A stretch of DNA of 64,000 nt, taken from Corynebacterium stercoris. GTDB taxonomy: Bacteria > Actinomycetota > Actinomycetes > Mycobacteriales > Mycobacteriaceae. The position numbers and the translations under genes were made by a program. The notes beneath the pieces were generated by a model, which made no database searches, was not told where the DNA came from, and saw only the letters and a list, made by a program, of their open reading frames with translations. Below are positions 35,439 to 44,768 of this stretch, piece by piece. The stretch is from positions 18,959 to 82,958 of the forward strand of contig NZ_JAMFTQ010000008.1 of NCBI RefSeq assembly GCF_024160105.1, given 5' to 3'. Position 1 is the first letter of the stretch. The number at the start of each line of letters is the position of its first letter.

Positions 35439-36038
35439 ATGCACCGGAGAACCGCCGCGCTCGCGTGCGCGGCACTCATCGCTGCCCCGCTCGCCGGCTC
35501 GCTGGCCGCGTGCGGCGGCGGGGGAGACGACGCCGGCACCTTCGCCTTCCACTCCCCGGGCGGCCAGGTGGAGATCTTTTACGAGGAGGCGGACCGCCTC
35601 CCGCTCGCGGACTTCGGCGGGGAATCTCTCACCGAGCCGGGCGAAGAGATTCAGCTCAGCGATTTCGCGGGCCAGGTCGTGGTGCTCAACGCGTGGGGGC
35701 AGTGGTGCGCGCCGTGCCGCGCGGAGGTGGATGACCTCCAGGAGGTCCACGAGGCCTTGCAGGCCGACGGCACCGGCACCGTGCTGGGCATCAACGTGCG
35801 CGACTACAACCCGGAGATCTCGCGGGACTTCGTCACCGACAGCGGCGTCACCTACCCCTCCCTCTACGACCCGCCGTTCAAGACCGCCGCCTACCTCGGC
35901 GGCGTGCCCAGCTCGGTGATCCCGACCACCGTGGTGTTGGACAACCAGCACCGCCCAGCCGCCGTGTTCCTGCGCGAAATCACAGCCGACGACATCCTCG
36001 AGGTGGTCAGCCGGCTGCGCGAGGAGGGCAACGCGTAA
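35439..36038 (+). CDS. TlpA/ResA-like thiol-disulfide lipoprotein
   Basis: Protein of 199 residues. The signal peptide ends in the lipobox LAAC (Cys25), so it is anchored outside the membrane. A thioredoxin fold follows with VVLNAWGQWCAPCRAE (C-x-x-C) and the cis-proline region SSVIPTTVVLD. It keeps apocytochrome c haem-binding cysteines reduced, receiving electrons from the next gene product CcdA. It abuts ccdA with no gap. Confidence 0.9.
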   Translation: MHRRTAALACAALIAAPLAGSLAACGGGGDDAGTFAFHSPGGQVEIFYEEADRLPLADFGGESLTEPGEEIQLSDFAGQVVVLNAWGQWCAPCRAEVDDLQEVHEALQADGTGTVLGINVRDYNPEISRDFVTDSGVTYPSLYDPPFKTAAYLGGVPSSVIPTTVVLDNQHRPAAVFLREITADDILEVVSRLREEGNA

Positions 36039-36818
36039 GTGGGCGAGCTATTCTCCAATCTGGCCGCCGAGGGCCCGCTGCTGCTCGGCCTGCTCGCGGC
36101 GGCGCTCGCGGGCCTGGTGTCCTTCGCGTCCCCCTGCGTGATCCCGCTGGTGCCGGGCTACATGTCCTACCTCACCGGCGTGGTCGGCGGGGAGATGACG
36201 TTCGACGACAAAGGCCCGCGCGTCACCAAGAAGCAGTGGGCCGTCACGGGCGCCGCCGCGCTGTTCATCCTCGGGTTCACGGTCGTGTTCCTGCTGGCCA
36301 CGGTCTCAGTCTTCGGGGCGATCTCGCTCATCCGCCTCAACGCGGAGACTCTGATGCGCATCGGCGGCATCGTCACCATCCTGATGGGCATCGTCTTCAT
36401 GGGTGCGGTCCCGGCCCTGCAGCGCGACACCCGCATGCAGCCGAAACGCTGGGCCACCTGGCTCGGCGCCCCGTTGCTCGGCGGCGTGTTCGCGCTCGGC
36501 TGGACCCCGTGCCTGGGCCCGACGCTGGCGGCCATTATCTCGGTGTCCGTCGGCACGCAAGGGCTCACGGCGGCGCGCGGCGTGCTGCTCGTTATTGCGT
36601 ACTGCCTGGGCCTCGGCCTGCCGTTTCTCCTCATCGCGCTGGGCTCGGCGAAGGCTGTGCGCAGCATCGACTTCCTGCGCCGCCACTCCCGCGCGATCCA
36701 GATCGCCGGCGGCGTCGCGATGGTGATCGTCGGCATCCTGCTGCTCACCGGCGCGTGGGACGGCTTCATCGGCTGGACGCGCCAGCTCGTCTCCGGGTTC
36801 GGCGGCACGGTGATCTAA
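36039..36818 (+). CDS. ccdA: Cytochrome c biogenesis protein CcdA
   Basis: Membrane protein of 259 residues with six helices that passes reducing equivalents from cytoplasmic thioredoxin to the extracytoplasmic TlpA. Redox cysteines are in FASPCVIPLVPGY and GWTPCLGPTLAA. GTG start immediately after the tlpA stop, and the stop immediately precedes resB: a tightly packed operon for system II cytochrome c maturation. Confidence 0.94.
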   Translation: MGELFSNLAAEGPLLLGLLAAALAGLVSFASPCVIPLVPGYMSYLTGVVGGEMTFDDKGPRVTKKQWAVTGAAALFILGFTVVFLLATVSVFGAISLIRLNAETLMRIGGIVTILMGIVFMGAVPALQRDTRMQPKRWATWLGAPLLGGVFALGWTPCLGPTLAAIISVSVGTQGLTAARGVLLVIAYCLGLGLPFLLIALGSAKAVRSIDFLRRHSRAIQIAGGVAMVIVGILLLTGAWDGFIGWTRQLVSGFGGTVI

Positions 36819-38447
36819 ATGCGCACTGTCACCACCTGGGCCCGCCGCGCGTGGCACTGGCTCACCAGCATGAGCACCGCGCTCATCCTGCTGTTCCTCC
36901 TCGCGCTCGCCGCGATTCCCGGCGCGCTCCTGCCGCAGCGCCAGGTGAGCGAAACGCTTGTCGACGATTACTTAAAGGCCAACCCCACCATGGGGCCCAT
37001 CTACGACCGCCTGCAGTTTTTCGACGTGTTCAGCTCGACGTGGTTTGTCGCCATCGTCACACTGCTCATGGTCTCGCTCGTGGGCTGCATCATCCCGCGC
37101 TCCATCGACCACTGGCGCGCCTACCGCGCGAAGCCCACGCGCGCGCCGAAGTATTTGTCCCGGATGCCGCTGCATGCGGAAGCGGACGTCGATAAGCCCA
37201 TGTCCGAGGTGGACGCGCACGCGAGGGCGGTGCTGCGGCGCTGGAACGTGGCCGCGTACGCCCCGGAGGAGGACCGCGCGGGCGCGCACTCGATTTCCGC
37301 GGAGCGCGGCTACGCGCGCGAGCTGATGAACCTGCTGTTCCACATCGGGCTAGTGGGCATGATCGTGTTCTTCGCCGCTGGGCGCATGGTGTTCTACGAA
37401 GGCCAGGTCATCGTTGTCACCAACTCAGAGTCGGAGTACGCGGTGCCCGTGGAGCGCTCGCGCGAGTTCTGCAACACCTCGCCCGCGAACTTCGACGTGT
37501 TCCGGGCAGGTTCGCTTTTCGACGGCACCGGGCTCACCCCGTTCTGCTTCGAGAGCCAGAACTTCCGGGCTGAGTACTTGAACAACGGCCAGGCCAGCGG
37601 TTTCTGGTCCGACATCACCTACACCGACGACGTGGCGCGGCCGGTGAGCGAGTGGGAGCCGACGACGCTCGCCGTGAACCACCCGCTGCGTGTCGGCGGG
37701 GACCGCGTCTACCTGCAGGGCCACGGGTTCGCGCCGCAGGTGACCATCACCTGGCCGAACGGCGAGACCCGCACGCAGCTGGTGCAATTCAGGCCGACGG
37801 ACGTGAACTCTTTCCTGTCGTCGGGAGTCATGCGCTTCGACCCGCCCGCCGGCATGTACCCGGACCTCGCCGAGCGCCGCGCGCACCAGATCGCCGTCGA
37901 GGGCGTGTTCGCCCCCACCGCCCGCTGGACGGGGCCGAACGGCGACCTGCTGCAATCCGCGTTCCCCTCCATGCAGGACCCGGCGATGGCTGTGGAGATC
38001 TATGTCGGCGACGCCGGCCTGGACACCGGCCGCCCGCAGAACATCTTCGTGCTCGACCAGGGGCTGATCGCGGACGGGCGCCTGCAGAAAGTCGACCGCG
38101 TGCAGCTCGGCCCGGGCGAGGAGGTCACGCTCGGCGCCGACGCCGGCGGCGTGACCGTGCGTTTCGACGGCGCCGCCGAGTACGCCAACTACCAAATCTC
38201 CCGCGACCCCTTCCAGGTGTGGGCGCTCGCGGCGACTGTGCTGATGCTGACGACGCTCGCGCTCTCGCTGACCATCAAGCGCCGCCGCGTGTGGGTGCGC
38301 CTCACCCCGCTCGAGGGCGGCACCCGCGTCGAGATCGCCGGCCTCGCCCGCACCGACCGCGCCGGCTGGGGCAGCGAATTCGACGACATCGTCGAGGCCA
38401 TTCTCGGCGGCCCGGAGGTCCTCGAAGATGACGATGACCTTGGTTAG
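36819..38447 (+). CDS. resB: Cytochrome c maturation protein ResB
   Basis: Protein of 542 residues, half of the haem-transfer complex ResB-CcsB that exports haem and ligates it to apocytochrome c. Membrane segments near residues 20, 80 and 175 and one at about 470, with a large external domain between, as in the family; MSTALILLFLLALAAIPGALLPQ is the typical first helix. ATG directly after the ccdA stop. Confidence 0.92.
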   Translation: MRTVTTWARRAWHWLTSMSTALILLFLLALAAIPGALLPQRQVSETLVDDYLKANPTMGPIYDRLQFFDVFSSTWFVAIVTLLMVSLVGCIIPRSIDHWRAYRAKPTRAPKYLSRMPLHAEADVDKPMSEVDAHARAVLRRWNVAAYAPEEDRAGAHSISAERGYARELMNLLFHIGLVGMIVFFAAGRMVFYEGQVIVVTNSESEYAVPVERSREFCNTSPANFDVFRAGSLFDGTGLTPFCFESQNFRAEYLNNGQASGFWSDITYTDDVARPVSEWEPTTLAVNHPLRVGGDRVYLQGHGFAPQVTITWPNGETRTQLVQFRPTDVNSFLSSGVMRFDPPAGMYPDLAERRAHQIAVEGVFAPTARWTGPNGDLLQSAFPSMQDPAMAVEIYVGDAGLDTGRPQNIFVLDQGLIADGRLQKVDRVQLGPGEEVTLGADAGGVTVRFDGAAEYANYQISRDPFQVWALAATVLMLTTLALSLTIKRRRVWVRLTPLEGGTRVEIAGLARTDRAGWGSEFDDIVEAILGGPEVLEDDDDLG

Positions 38448-38476
38448 CCCCGCGGCGGTGGGGTAGGTTAAGCACC

Positions 38477-39535
38477 ATGCTGGTGGATTCTTCAATGGCG
38501 GCGTTGTCGGATCTCACGTTCCGCACCGCGTTCGTGGTTTACATCGTCGCCCTGCTCATGTCGTGCATCTACTACGGGCGGCTGCTGGGCGTCATCGACC
38601 TGCGCCGCGAGCGCGAGGAGGCGGCGTCCGCCCGCGCCGCGCAGAAGGTCGCCGTCGGTGCTGGCGGGGGCTCCGAGCTTATCGACGTTCCTTCGGCGAG
38701 CGAGGATGCGCGAGCCGTGGATTCGGGAGCCGTGGACACGGGAGCTCTCGACGCGGAGTACGAGAAGCGCGTCGCCGGCGCGCGGAAGTGGGCCGGCATG
38801 ACGCAGGGCCTGGTGTGGTTCGGCATCGGCCTGCATGTGGCGGCGTTTGTGACGCGCGGCCTCGCCGCCGGCCGTTTTCCGCTGGGCAACCTGTACGAGT
38901 ACATCCTGTTCATGACGGCCGTGATCATGGTCGTCGCGGCGGTGGTGGTGCAGCGCAAGAACTGGCACTCGATCTGGCCGTGGCTGCTGTTCCCCATGGT
39001 CATCGCCATGTTCCTCAACTCCACCGTGTTCCACCTCAAGGCCGCGCCCGTAGTGCCGGCGCTGCAGTCCTACTGGATGCCGGTGCACGTGTCCACGGTG
39101 TCCATCGGAGCGTCGATTGGCGTGGTGTCCGGCATTTTCGCGCTGCTGTACCTGCTGCGCATGTGGCAGCCGAAGGGCGAGGAGCACGGCTTTTTCGGTG
39201 TGCTGGCTAAGCCGCTGCCGAGCGCCAAGACCCTCGACGTGATCACCTACAAGACCGCCGTGATCACCGTGCCGCTGTTCGGCATCGGCATCGTGTTCGG
39301 CGCGATCTGGGCCGAGGTTGCCTGGGGCCGGTTCTGGAACTGGGACGCCAAGGAAACCGTCTCCATGATCACGTGGGTGCTCTACGCCGCCTACCTCCAC
39401 GCCCGCGCCACCGCCGGGTGGAAGAACTCCAAGGCCGCGTGGATCAACGTCTTCGCGCTCGCCATGACGGTGTTCAATATGATGTACGTGAACTTCGTCT
39501 CCGCCTCGCTCCACTCCTACGCGGGCCTGAACTAA
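38477..39535 (+). CDS. ccsB: Cytochrome c maturation protein CcsB/CcsA
   Basis: Protein of 352 residues with the haem-handling WWD-type motif WGRFWNWDAKETVS and conserved histidines between about eight helices. Together with ResB it forms the cytochrome c synthase. A cytoplasmic loop of about 60 residues follows helix 1. TAGGTT (38464-38469) lies seven bases before the ATG, suggesting a second, leaderless promoter within the operon. Confidence 0.93.
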   Translation: MLVDSSMAALSDLTFRTAFVVYIVALLMSCIYYGRLLGVIDLRREREEAASARAAQKVAVGAGGGSELIDVPSASEDARAVDSGAVDTGALDAEYEKRVAGARKWAGMTQGLVWFGIGLHVAAFVTRGLAAGRFPLGNLYEYILFMTAVIMVVAAVVVQRKNWHSIWPWLLFPMVIAMFLNSTVFHLKAAPVVPALQSYWMPVHVSTVSIGASIGVVSGIFALLYLLRMWQPKGEEHGFFGVLAKPLPSAKTLDVITYKTAVITVPLFGIGIVFGAIWAEVAWGRFWNWDAKETVSMITWVLYAAYLHARATAGWKNSKAAWINVFALAMTVFNMMYVNFVSASLHSYAGLN

Positions 39536-39548
39536 GGAAACTCCTCTC

Positions 39549-40550
39549 ATGAAGGTGCTCATCACCGGCGGTGCCGGCTACATCGGTTCCAACATCGCCT
39601 CCTGCTGCGCGGATAACGGCATCACGCCCGTGATCCTCGACGACTATTCCACCGGCCTGCGCGTCTTCGCCGAGCGCTTCGACCACTACGAGGGCGACAT
39701 CGCGGACACCGAGCTGCTCGCTCGCATCACGCAGGAGCACCCGGACATCGACGCGGTGATCCACTGCGCCGCCAAGATCGTGGTGCCGGAGTCCGTCTCC
39801 CACCCGCTGGCGTACTACGACAACAACGTGGGCAAGACCGTCACCCTCCTCCAGGCGCTCGAGGTTGCCGGCATCACCCGCTTCATTCTGAGCTCCTCCG
39901 CGTCGATGTATGAGCCGGGGCCGGACTACATGGTGGATGAGGGCAGCGCGGTCAACCCGCTGAGCCCCTACGCAGCGTCGAAGCGCATGGTGGAGCGCGT
40001 GCTCGAGGACGCTTGCGCCACCGGCCGCCTCACCGCGCTCAACCTGCGTTACTTCAACCCCATCGGCGCGGACCCGCAGCTGCGTACGGGCTTGCAGAAC
40101 CCGCACCCCACGCACGCGCTGGGCAAGATGATCGAGGCGCACACCGCGGGCGCGCCGTTCACCGTCACCGGCGTCGACTGGCCCACCCGCGACGGCTCCG
40201 GCCTGCGCGACTACATCCACGTCTGGGACCTCGCGCGCGCACACGTCGCGGCACTTTCGCTTCTCGACGGTTGCGCCCCCGGCACCTACGATGTCATCAA
40301 CCTCGGCACCGGCCGCGGCACCACCGTGTTCGAGCTGGCCGAGGCGTTCGGCGAGGCCACCGGCACGCCGTTGGAGGTGCGCACCGCCCCGCCGCGCGAC
40401 GGCGACGTGGTCGGCTGCGCGTCGCGCAGCGACAAGGCCGCCGAGGTGCTCGGTTGGCGCGCGGAGCGCACGATTGCCGACGGCGTCCGAGACTCCATCG
40501 CGTGGGCTGAGAAGTTGCCGGCGGTGCTGGCGTCGGAAAGCGGGCGCTAG
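39549..40550 (+). CDS. galE: UDP-glucose 4-epimerase
   Basis: Extended short-chain dehydrogenase of 333 residues: ITGGAGYIGSNIAS for NAD, LSSSASMY and the catalytic Tyr-x3-Lys in SPYAASKRM, NLRYFNPIGA and GSGLRDYIHVWDLA. Interconverts UDP-glucose and UDP-galactose, giving galactose for the arabinogalactan wall. The last codons contain a CGTCGGAAAGC word. The final base of its TAG is the first of the next gene's GTG. Confidence 0.92.
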   Translation: MKVLITGGAGYIGSNIASCCADNGITPVILDDYSTGLRVFAERFDHYEGDIADTELLARITQEHPDIDAVIHCAAKIVVPESVSHPLAYYDNNVGKTVTLLQALEVAGITRFILSSSASMYEPGPDYMVDEGSAVNPLSPYAASKRMVERVLEDACATGRLTALNLRYFNPIGADPQLRTGLQNPHPTHALGKMIEAHTAGAPFTVTGVDWPTRDGSGLRDYIHVWDLARAHVAALSLLDGCAPGTYDVINLGTGRGTTVFELAEAFGEATGTPLEVRTAPPRDGDVVGCASRSDKAAEVLGWRAERTIADGVRDSIAWAEKLPAVLASESGR

Positions 40551-40792
40551 TGCCGCCCCGTGTCAAGCAGGGCAAGGCCGCGAGCGACGACCCAGTGCTG
40601 GTCGCGTTCGGCGAGCAGATCGCAGAGCGCCGGCGCGCCACCGGCCGGCTGCAGCAGGAGGTCGCGGACGCGGCCGAGGTGTCGCGCTCCACGCTGCACA
40701 CCATCGAGCACGGCGGGGCAGGCGTGCGCTGGGAAAAGGTCGTCGCCGTCGCGCGCGAGCTGGGGCTGAAGGTGCAGTTCGTCGAGGCCTAA
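40550..40792 (+). CDS. XRE-family small DNA-binding protein
   Basis: Protein of 80 residues with a Cro/CI helix-turn-helix: FGEQIAERRRATGRLQQEVADAAEVSRSTLHTIEHG. HipB-like in size, but no toxin gene is next to it. The GTG start shares one base with the galE stop. Its 3' end overlaps the convergent small membrane gene by four bases. Confidence 0.8.
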   Translation: MPPRVKQGKAASDDPVLVAFGEQIAERRRATGRLQQEVADAAEVSRSTLHTIEHGGAGVRWEKVVAVARELGLKVQFVEA

Positions 40793-41046
40793 GCCTCGCC
40801 CTCGCGGCGTTTGCGGCGCTCCTCTTCTTCACGACGCTTGCGTTCCGCCTCTTCCTTCGCCCTCCGCTCCTTGAAGCGGTTCTTCTCGATGTTCCAGAGG
40901 AACTCCTCATCGTCGTCCGGGCCCTTGATAGCCGGGCGCTGCTCCTGCTGCACACTGCCGTAACGCTGGTTGGAGCCGGGGCCGAACGCACGCCACATGA
41001 GGTACGCGGCGAGGATGACAAGAAGGATGAGGAGGACTCTGCCCAT
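40789..41046 (-). CDS. Small single-span membrane protein with charged tail
   Basis: Protein of 85 residues: one N-terminal membrane helix (GRVLLILLVILAAYLMWRAF) and a cytoplasmic tail rich in Glu, Lys and Arg, probably a long helix (RAKEEAERKRREEEERRKRRE). The ATG at 41046 is preferred to the in-frame codon at 41058 because TAATGT lies eight bases upstream of it. Divergent from the DUF4229 gene. Function unknown. Confidence 0.7.
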   Translation of the reverse strand: MGRVLLILLVILAAYLMWRAFGPGSNQRYGSVQQEQRPAIKGPDDDEEFLWNIEKNRFKERRAKEEAERKRREEEERRKRREGEA

Positions 41047-41087
41047 AACTACCAACATTACTTGCTGGGCCGTTATGGTTGGAAGCC

Positions 41088-41423
41088 GTGACTGAGCACA
41101 CCGATCCGCGTCCCACCCGCCCCGGCCCGCCGGAGGTAGACCCGCAGGCGCGGGCGCGGGCCAACAAGGCCGCCGCCGTCTACGGGCTGTACCGGCTGGT
41201 GCTGTTTATCGTGCTCACCGTGGTGATCCAGGGCCTGGCCGTGCTCATCGGCGCGCCCGTACCGCTGATCATGTCCGCGCTGCTCGCCCTGCTGGTGGCG
41301 TTCCCGCTGTCCATGCTGATCTTCACCAAACAGCGCGTCGAGGCCACCCAGGCGCTGGCTGCGTGGAAGGAGCAGCGCGCGGCTCGCAAGGAGTGGATCC
41401 AGTCCGAGCTCGCCGAGCGCTAG
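41088..41423 (+). CDS. DUF4229 membrane protein
   Basis: Protein of 111 residues with two membrane helices (LYRLVLFIVLTVVIQGLAVLI and LIMSALLALLVAFPLSMLIF) followed by a basic-acidic helix, as in DUF4229. GTG at 41088 is chosen because TATGGT lies eight bases before it; a TTG nine bases upstream is less likely. In mycobacteria DUF4229 proteins also lie near men genes. Stops one base before the convergent AEC gene end. Confidence 0.78.
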   Translation: MTEHTDPRPTRPGPPEVDPQARARANKAAAVYGLYRLVLFIVLTVVIQGLAVLIGAPVPLIMSALLALLVAFPLSMLIFTKQRVEATQALAAWKEQRAARKEWIQSELAER

Positions 41424-42338
41424 CTAACCGCCGAACAAGTACGCGATGCCCAGCATCGCCGGCAGCGACAGGAACGTGGTGATGAACACCGTGTCTCGCG
41501 CGATGACCTCGCCCGCCCGGTACGTGGCGGTGTAGTTGTAGACGTTCTGCGCGGTGGGCAGCGCCGCGAGGATCACCGCCGCGTAGAGTTCCCCGCCCGT
41601 GAGCCCCAGCGCCGCGCCGCACGCCCACGCGATCGCCGGCATCCCGACGAGCTTGAGCGCCGATGCCGTGACCGTCGGCATCGGGTCCTCCTGCAGCACT
41701 TTGTCGCCCTTCAGCGACGCGCCGAAACTCATGAGGATGAGCGGGATCGACGCGCCGCCGAGGATCTCCAGCGGCGCCATCACCGGCTCGGGCACCGTCC
41801 AGCCCGCCGCCGAGATGACGAAGCCGACCGCCGCAGCGAGCACCATCGGCGCGGTCAGCCCCGCGATGATGGCCTGCCGCGTCGAGCCTTTCTCCGCGCC
41901 GCCCCAGTTCAGCCCGGTGATGATGATCGGTGTCAGCACCGCCACCTGCAGCACCAGCGCCGGGACGACGTACGTCGGGTCGCCGATGACGTACATGGCA
42001 ATGGGCAGGCCGATGTTCACCGAGTTGTAGTAGCTCGAGCTCGCTGCGCCTGCCATGGTCTCGGGAATTGAGCGTCGGAAAGCGAGAGTGCTGAGCAGCC
42101 AGTACGCCGCCATCGTCGCCACCGAGGCGATGGCGATCACCAGCACGACGGGGGAGTAGAACGCCGCGGTGTCGGACGTCGCCACGCGGTGGAAGATCAG
42201 CGAGGGCGTAGCCACGTAGAACGCGATCTGGTTCAGCATCAGCCGGTTTTTCTGCCCGATGACGCCCTTCTGGGCGAGGAAGAACCCAGCTCCGATGACC
42301 ACGAAGATGATCGAGAACCCAGTCAGGACGTCCAGCAT
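41424..42338 (-). CDS. AEC family permease (auxin efflux carrier-like)
   Basis: Protein of 304 residues with about ten membrane helices in two five-helix repeats; the conserved glycine/proline-rich segments SSSYYNSVNIGLPIAMYVIG and ALPTAQNVYNYTA mark the family. Members export organic acids such as malate or malonate, or amino acids; substrate unknown here. TACACT lies eight bases before the ATG, so leaderless. Confidence 0.88.
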   Translation of the reverse strand: MLDVLTGFSIIFVVIGAGFFLAQKGVIGQKNRLMLNQIAFYVATPSLIFHRVATSDTAAFYSPVVLVIAIASVATMAAYWLLSTLAFRRSIPETMAGAASSSYYNSVNIGLPIAMYVIGDPTYVVPALVLQVAVLTPIIITGLNWGGAEKGSTRQAIIAGLTAPMVLAAAVGFVISAAGWTVPEPVMAPLEILGGASIPLILMSFGASLKGDKVLQEDPMPTVTASALKLVGMPAIAWACGAALGLTGGELYAAVILAALPTAQNVYNYTATYRAGEVIARDTVFITTFLSLPAMLGIAYLFGG

Positions 42339-42441
42339 GAAACTTGAGTGTATGCCTGCCCGATGGTTCCCTCAGTTTTGCGCATCATGATGTACACGCG
42401 AGCCCTTCCGGCCGGGGCGCGCGCGGGTTAGCGTCGGGGGC

Positions 42442-43545
42442 ATGAATCTGATGTCGTTCCTCGAGGCCGCCGCCGGCGATGCGCTGGCGATGCTGGCCGG
42501 GTTCGACATGGAACAGGCCGTCGCGTTGGGCATGCAGCCGAACAGGGCACGCTCGCTTGCCGACGTTCATTCCACTTACCTCGCACCCACCCACGCCCAC
42601 AAACAGCAGGCGAAGGCCGTGTCGCTGGTGCGCGAAGCCGGGTTGTCGCTGGACCACCTGGTGTACTTGGAGGGCTATCTCAAACAGCTGCCGGTGCGCG
42701 AGCGCGGGGCGAAGCGCCTTGAGGCCCTGGACGCGGTGGCGAAGGCGCGGCCAAAGAACTACAACGCGTTTACCCGCACCGTGAAGGCGGCGGTGCCCAT
42801 CGAGCAGAAGCCGCCGGAGGAGACGGCGAAGTTCGGCCGCGGCCGCATGGGCCTGGCGCCGATCCTGCTGTGGATGGACGAGCACGACGCCGCCGACATC
42901 TACCACGCCGCCAGCGAGCACACAGACCCGGACAAGCCGCTCGGCCCGCAGCTGCTCAAGAACTTGGTGGGCATCTTCCGCGCGAACACCGGCGAGGGCG
43001 CGGAGGGCGCGATGCCGGTGCCGTTCTCGGTGCCGCGGCCGATCGTGAGCGTCCCGCTCGCCGACTGGGTGGCCATCCACGAGGGCGAAGGCGACGAGGT
43101 CACGCTCGGGCTTTCCGACGGCACCACCATGACCGGCGCCGAATTCATCGAGCGTTTCGTCGCCACCGCCGAGAACCACCTGGAAATCGCGCTGGTCAAG
43201 CCGGGCTACGGGGCGGTCAACCTGTACGACACGAGCCGCTTCGCCAACGACAAGCAGCGCACCCTAGCCAGCCTGGTGAACCCGGTGTGCCCGTGGCCGG
43301 GGTGCAAATCGCCGGCGGCGCGTAACCAAGCCCACCACGTCACCCCCTGGAAGCAGGGCGGGCCCACCAACTTAAGCAACCTGGTCATGGTGTGCAGGTA
43401 CCACAACTACGTCAATGATGATGACGTCGGGAAGCAGAAGCGCGGACGAATAGAGATCCGCGACGGCGAGGGGGTGTGGGTGTCGCCGGGCGGAGTCCCG
43501 GTCTCAAACGATTACCACCCCTACGGCGTCATGCGCACAGTTTAG
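42442..43545 (+). CDS. HNH endonuclease domain protein
   Basis: Protein of 367 residues. The C-terminal HNH motif is intact: CPWPGCKSPAARNQAHHVTPWKQGGPTNLSNLVMVCRYHN, with two zinc-binding Cys pairs and the central HH. The N-terminal 250 residues are the DUF222-like helical region found in the multicopy HNH proteins of Actinobacteria. Role unknown; no intron, restriction or phage neighbours. TAGCGT lies seven bases before the ATG. It converges on menA, overlapping it by four bases. Confidence 0.85.
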   Translation: MNLMSFLEAAAGDALAMLAGFDMEQAVALGMQPNRARSLADVHSTYLAPTHAHKQQAKAVSLVREAGLSLDHLVYLEGYLKQLPVRERGAKRLEALDAVAKARPKNYNAFTRTVKAAVPIEQKPPEETAKFGRGRMGLAPILLWMDEHDAADIYHAASEHTDPDKPLGPQLLKNLVGIFRANTGEGAEGAMPVPFSVPRPIVSVPLADWVAIHEGEGDEVTLGLSDGTTMTGAEFIERFVATAENHLEIALVKPGYGAVNLYDTSRFANDKQRTLASLVNPVCPWPGCKSPAARNQAHHVTPWKQGGPTNLSNLVMVCRYHNYVNDDDVGKQKRGRIEIRDGEGVWVSPGGVPVSNDYHPYGVMRTV

Positions 43546-44516
43546 AAAAACGGCAGGACCGGCACCGCGGCGTACGGCACGGGCTGACCCAGCCGGAACC
43601 CGCCCCACGCGAGCGCTGCGGCCGTGAGCACGGCCCAGATCAGCATCGCGCGCCCGTTCATGCCCAACACCGGAATCAGCTCGCGGCCGGTCGCGCCGCG
43701 GCGCACTGTGAGGATCGACGCCACCGCGAAGGGCAGGGCGGCGAATGCGATGAGCGTCGGGAAGAAGCCTGGTGCGAGCACCAGCGACACCGCGAACGGC
43801 GCCAGCGTGAGCACCGTGAACAGGGTGCGCGCGGAGTGATCGCCGAGCTTCACGGCGAGCGTCTGCTTGCCGACGGCAGCGTCCGTCTCAATATCCCGAA
43901 TATTATTCGCCAGGTTGACTGACGCGGAGATCGCGCCGATCGCGACGGCACACAGGAAGCCCTCGAGCGAGACCATGCCCGACTGCGTGAACTCCGTGCC
44001 CATCACCGCGACGAGGCCGAAGAAGACGAACACCGCGATCTCGCCGAGGCCGGAGTAGCCGTAGGGGCGCGTGCCGCCCGTGTAGAACCAGGCCGCGAGG
44101 ATGCACGCCGCGCCGACGATGATGAGCCACCACGAGCTCATCACGGCGAGAATGATGCCGAAGACCGCCGCCGCCGCGAACGCCGCGAACGCCGCGAGCT
44201 TCACGTCCTCCGGGCGCGCGAGGCCGGAGGCGGTGAGGCGGGTGGGGCCGGAGCGGTCGTCGTCGGTGCCGCGGATCCCGTCGGAGTAGTCGTTGGCGTA
44301 GTTGACACCCACGATCAGTGCCCAGGCCACGCCGAGCGCGAGCAGCGCCTTGCCCAGGTGCGGGGAGCCCCAGAATGCGGCCGCGCCCGTGCCGGCGATG
44401 ACCGGCGCGAACGCGTTCGGCCACGTGTGCGGGCGGGCGGCCTGCCACCAGTCCTGGAAAGTGGCGGCGTTGCGGGGTGCGGTGGGTTCCTGCGGTTGCG
44501 TCATGCCCACCATCAT
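43542..44516 (-). CDS. menA: 1,4-dihydroxy-2-naphthoate polyprenyltransferase
   Basis: Membrane prenyltransferase of up to 324 residues joining the isoprenoid tail to DHNA in menaquinone synthesis. Two aspartate-rich motifs are present: NYANDYSDGIRGTDDD and NNIRDIETDAAVGK, with seven or eight helices between. Possible starts are the ATGs at 44516, 44513 and 44504; AAGGGG upstream favours one of the first two. It lies 13 bases or so downstream of a basic microprotein gene on the same strand. Confidence 0.93.
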   Translation of the reverse strand: MMVGMTQPQEPTAPRNAATFQDWWQAARPHTWPNAFAPVIAGTGAAAFWGSPHLGKALLALGVAWALIVGVNYANDYSDGIRGTDDDRSGPTRLTASGLARPEDVKLAAFAAFAAAAVFGIILAVMSSWWLIIVGAACILAAWFYTGGTRPYGYSGLGEIAVFVFFGLVAVMGTEFTQSGMVSLEGFLCAVAIGAISASVNLANNIRDIETDAAVGKQTLAVKLGDHSARTLFTVLTLAPFAVSLVLAPGFFPTLIAFAALPFAVASILTVRRGATGRELIPVLGMNGRAMLIWAVLTAAALAWGGFRLGQPVPYAAVPVLPFF

Positions 44517-44529
44517 GCCCCTTCAGGGT

Positions 44530-44682
44530 CTAGAACGGGCGGATGAACGGTCTGCGCTGCTTGTGGCGGTAGCGGGCCGGCTGGTGCAGCATCGCGGTAC
44601 CGGGCTGGAGGTGGGAGGTAAGGGTCGTGGCGTACTTCGGATTCGTGGTCTGAGTTTTCCTGTGGAGCGTCTCGGTCCTCAC
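44530..44682 (-). CDS. Putative basic microprotein upstream of menA
   Basis: Open frame of 50 residues, GTG start, rich in Thr, His and Arg, ending RHKQRRPFIRPF. No domain recognised. Support comes from a near-consensus -10, GATAAT, placed eight bases before the GTG, the same leaderless geometry as many genes here, and from its position in line with menA. It could instead be the leader of menA mRNA. Absent from most automatic calls because of its size. Confidence 0.4.
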   Translation of the reverse strand: MRTETLHRKTQTTNPKYATTLTSHLQPGTAMLHQPARYRHKQRRPFIRPF

Positions 44683-44768
44683 ACCCCCTGATTATCGCGA
44701 GAATTACACCGTTGTGAGTAAGACGCACACGTCACACGGTTGAACTTTCGGTGAATAGAATCTGCCAC

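Noticed and set aside
38463..38476. TAGGTTAAG before ccsB as a DtxR box
   Set aside because: Only one half matches; the other half shows no similarity, and the sequence is explained by the -10 of a leaderless promoter.
42442..43545. HNH gene as a mobile intron or restriction endonuclease
   Set aside because: It has the DUF222-like N-terminus of the common actinobacterial multicopy family, no intron borders and no methyltransferase next to it.
44513..44728. 71-codon minus-strand frame before menA
   Set aside because: It is another frame of the same DNA as the 50-codon GTG frame, has no promoter or ribosome binding site, and reads as low-complexity Pro/Ala.
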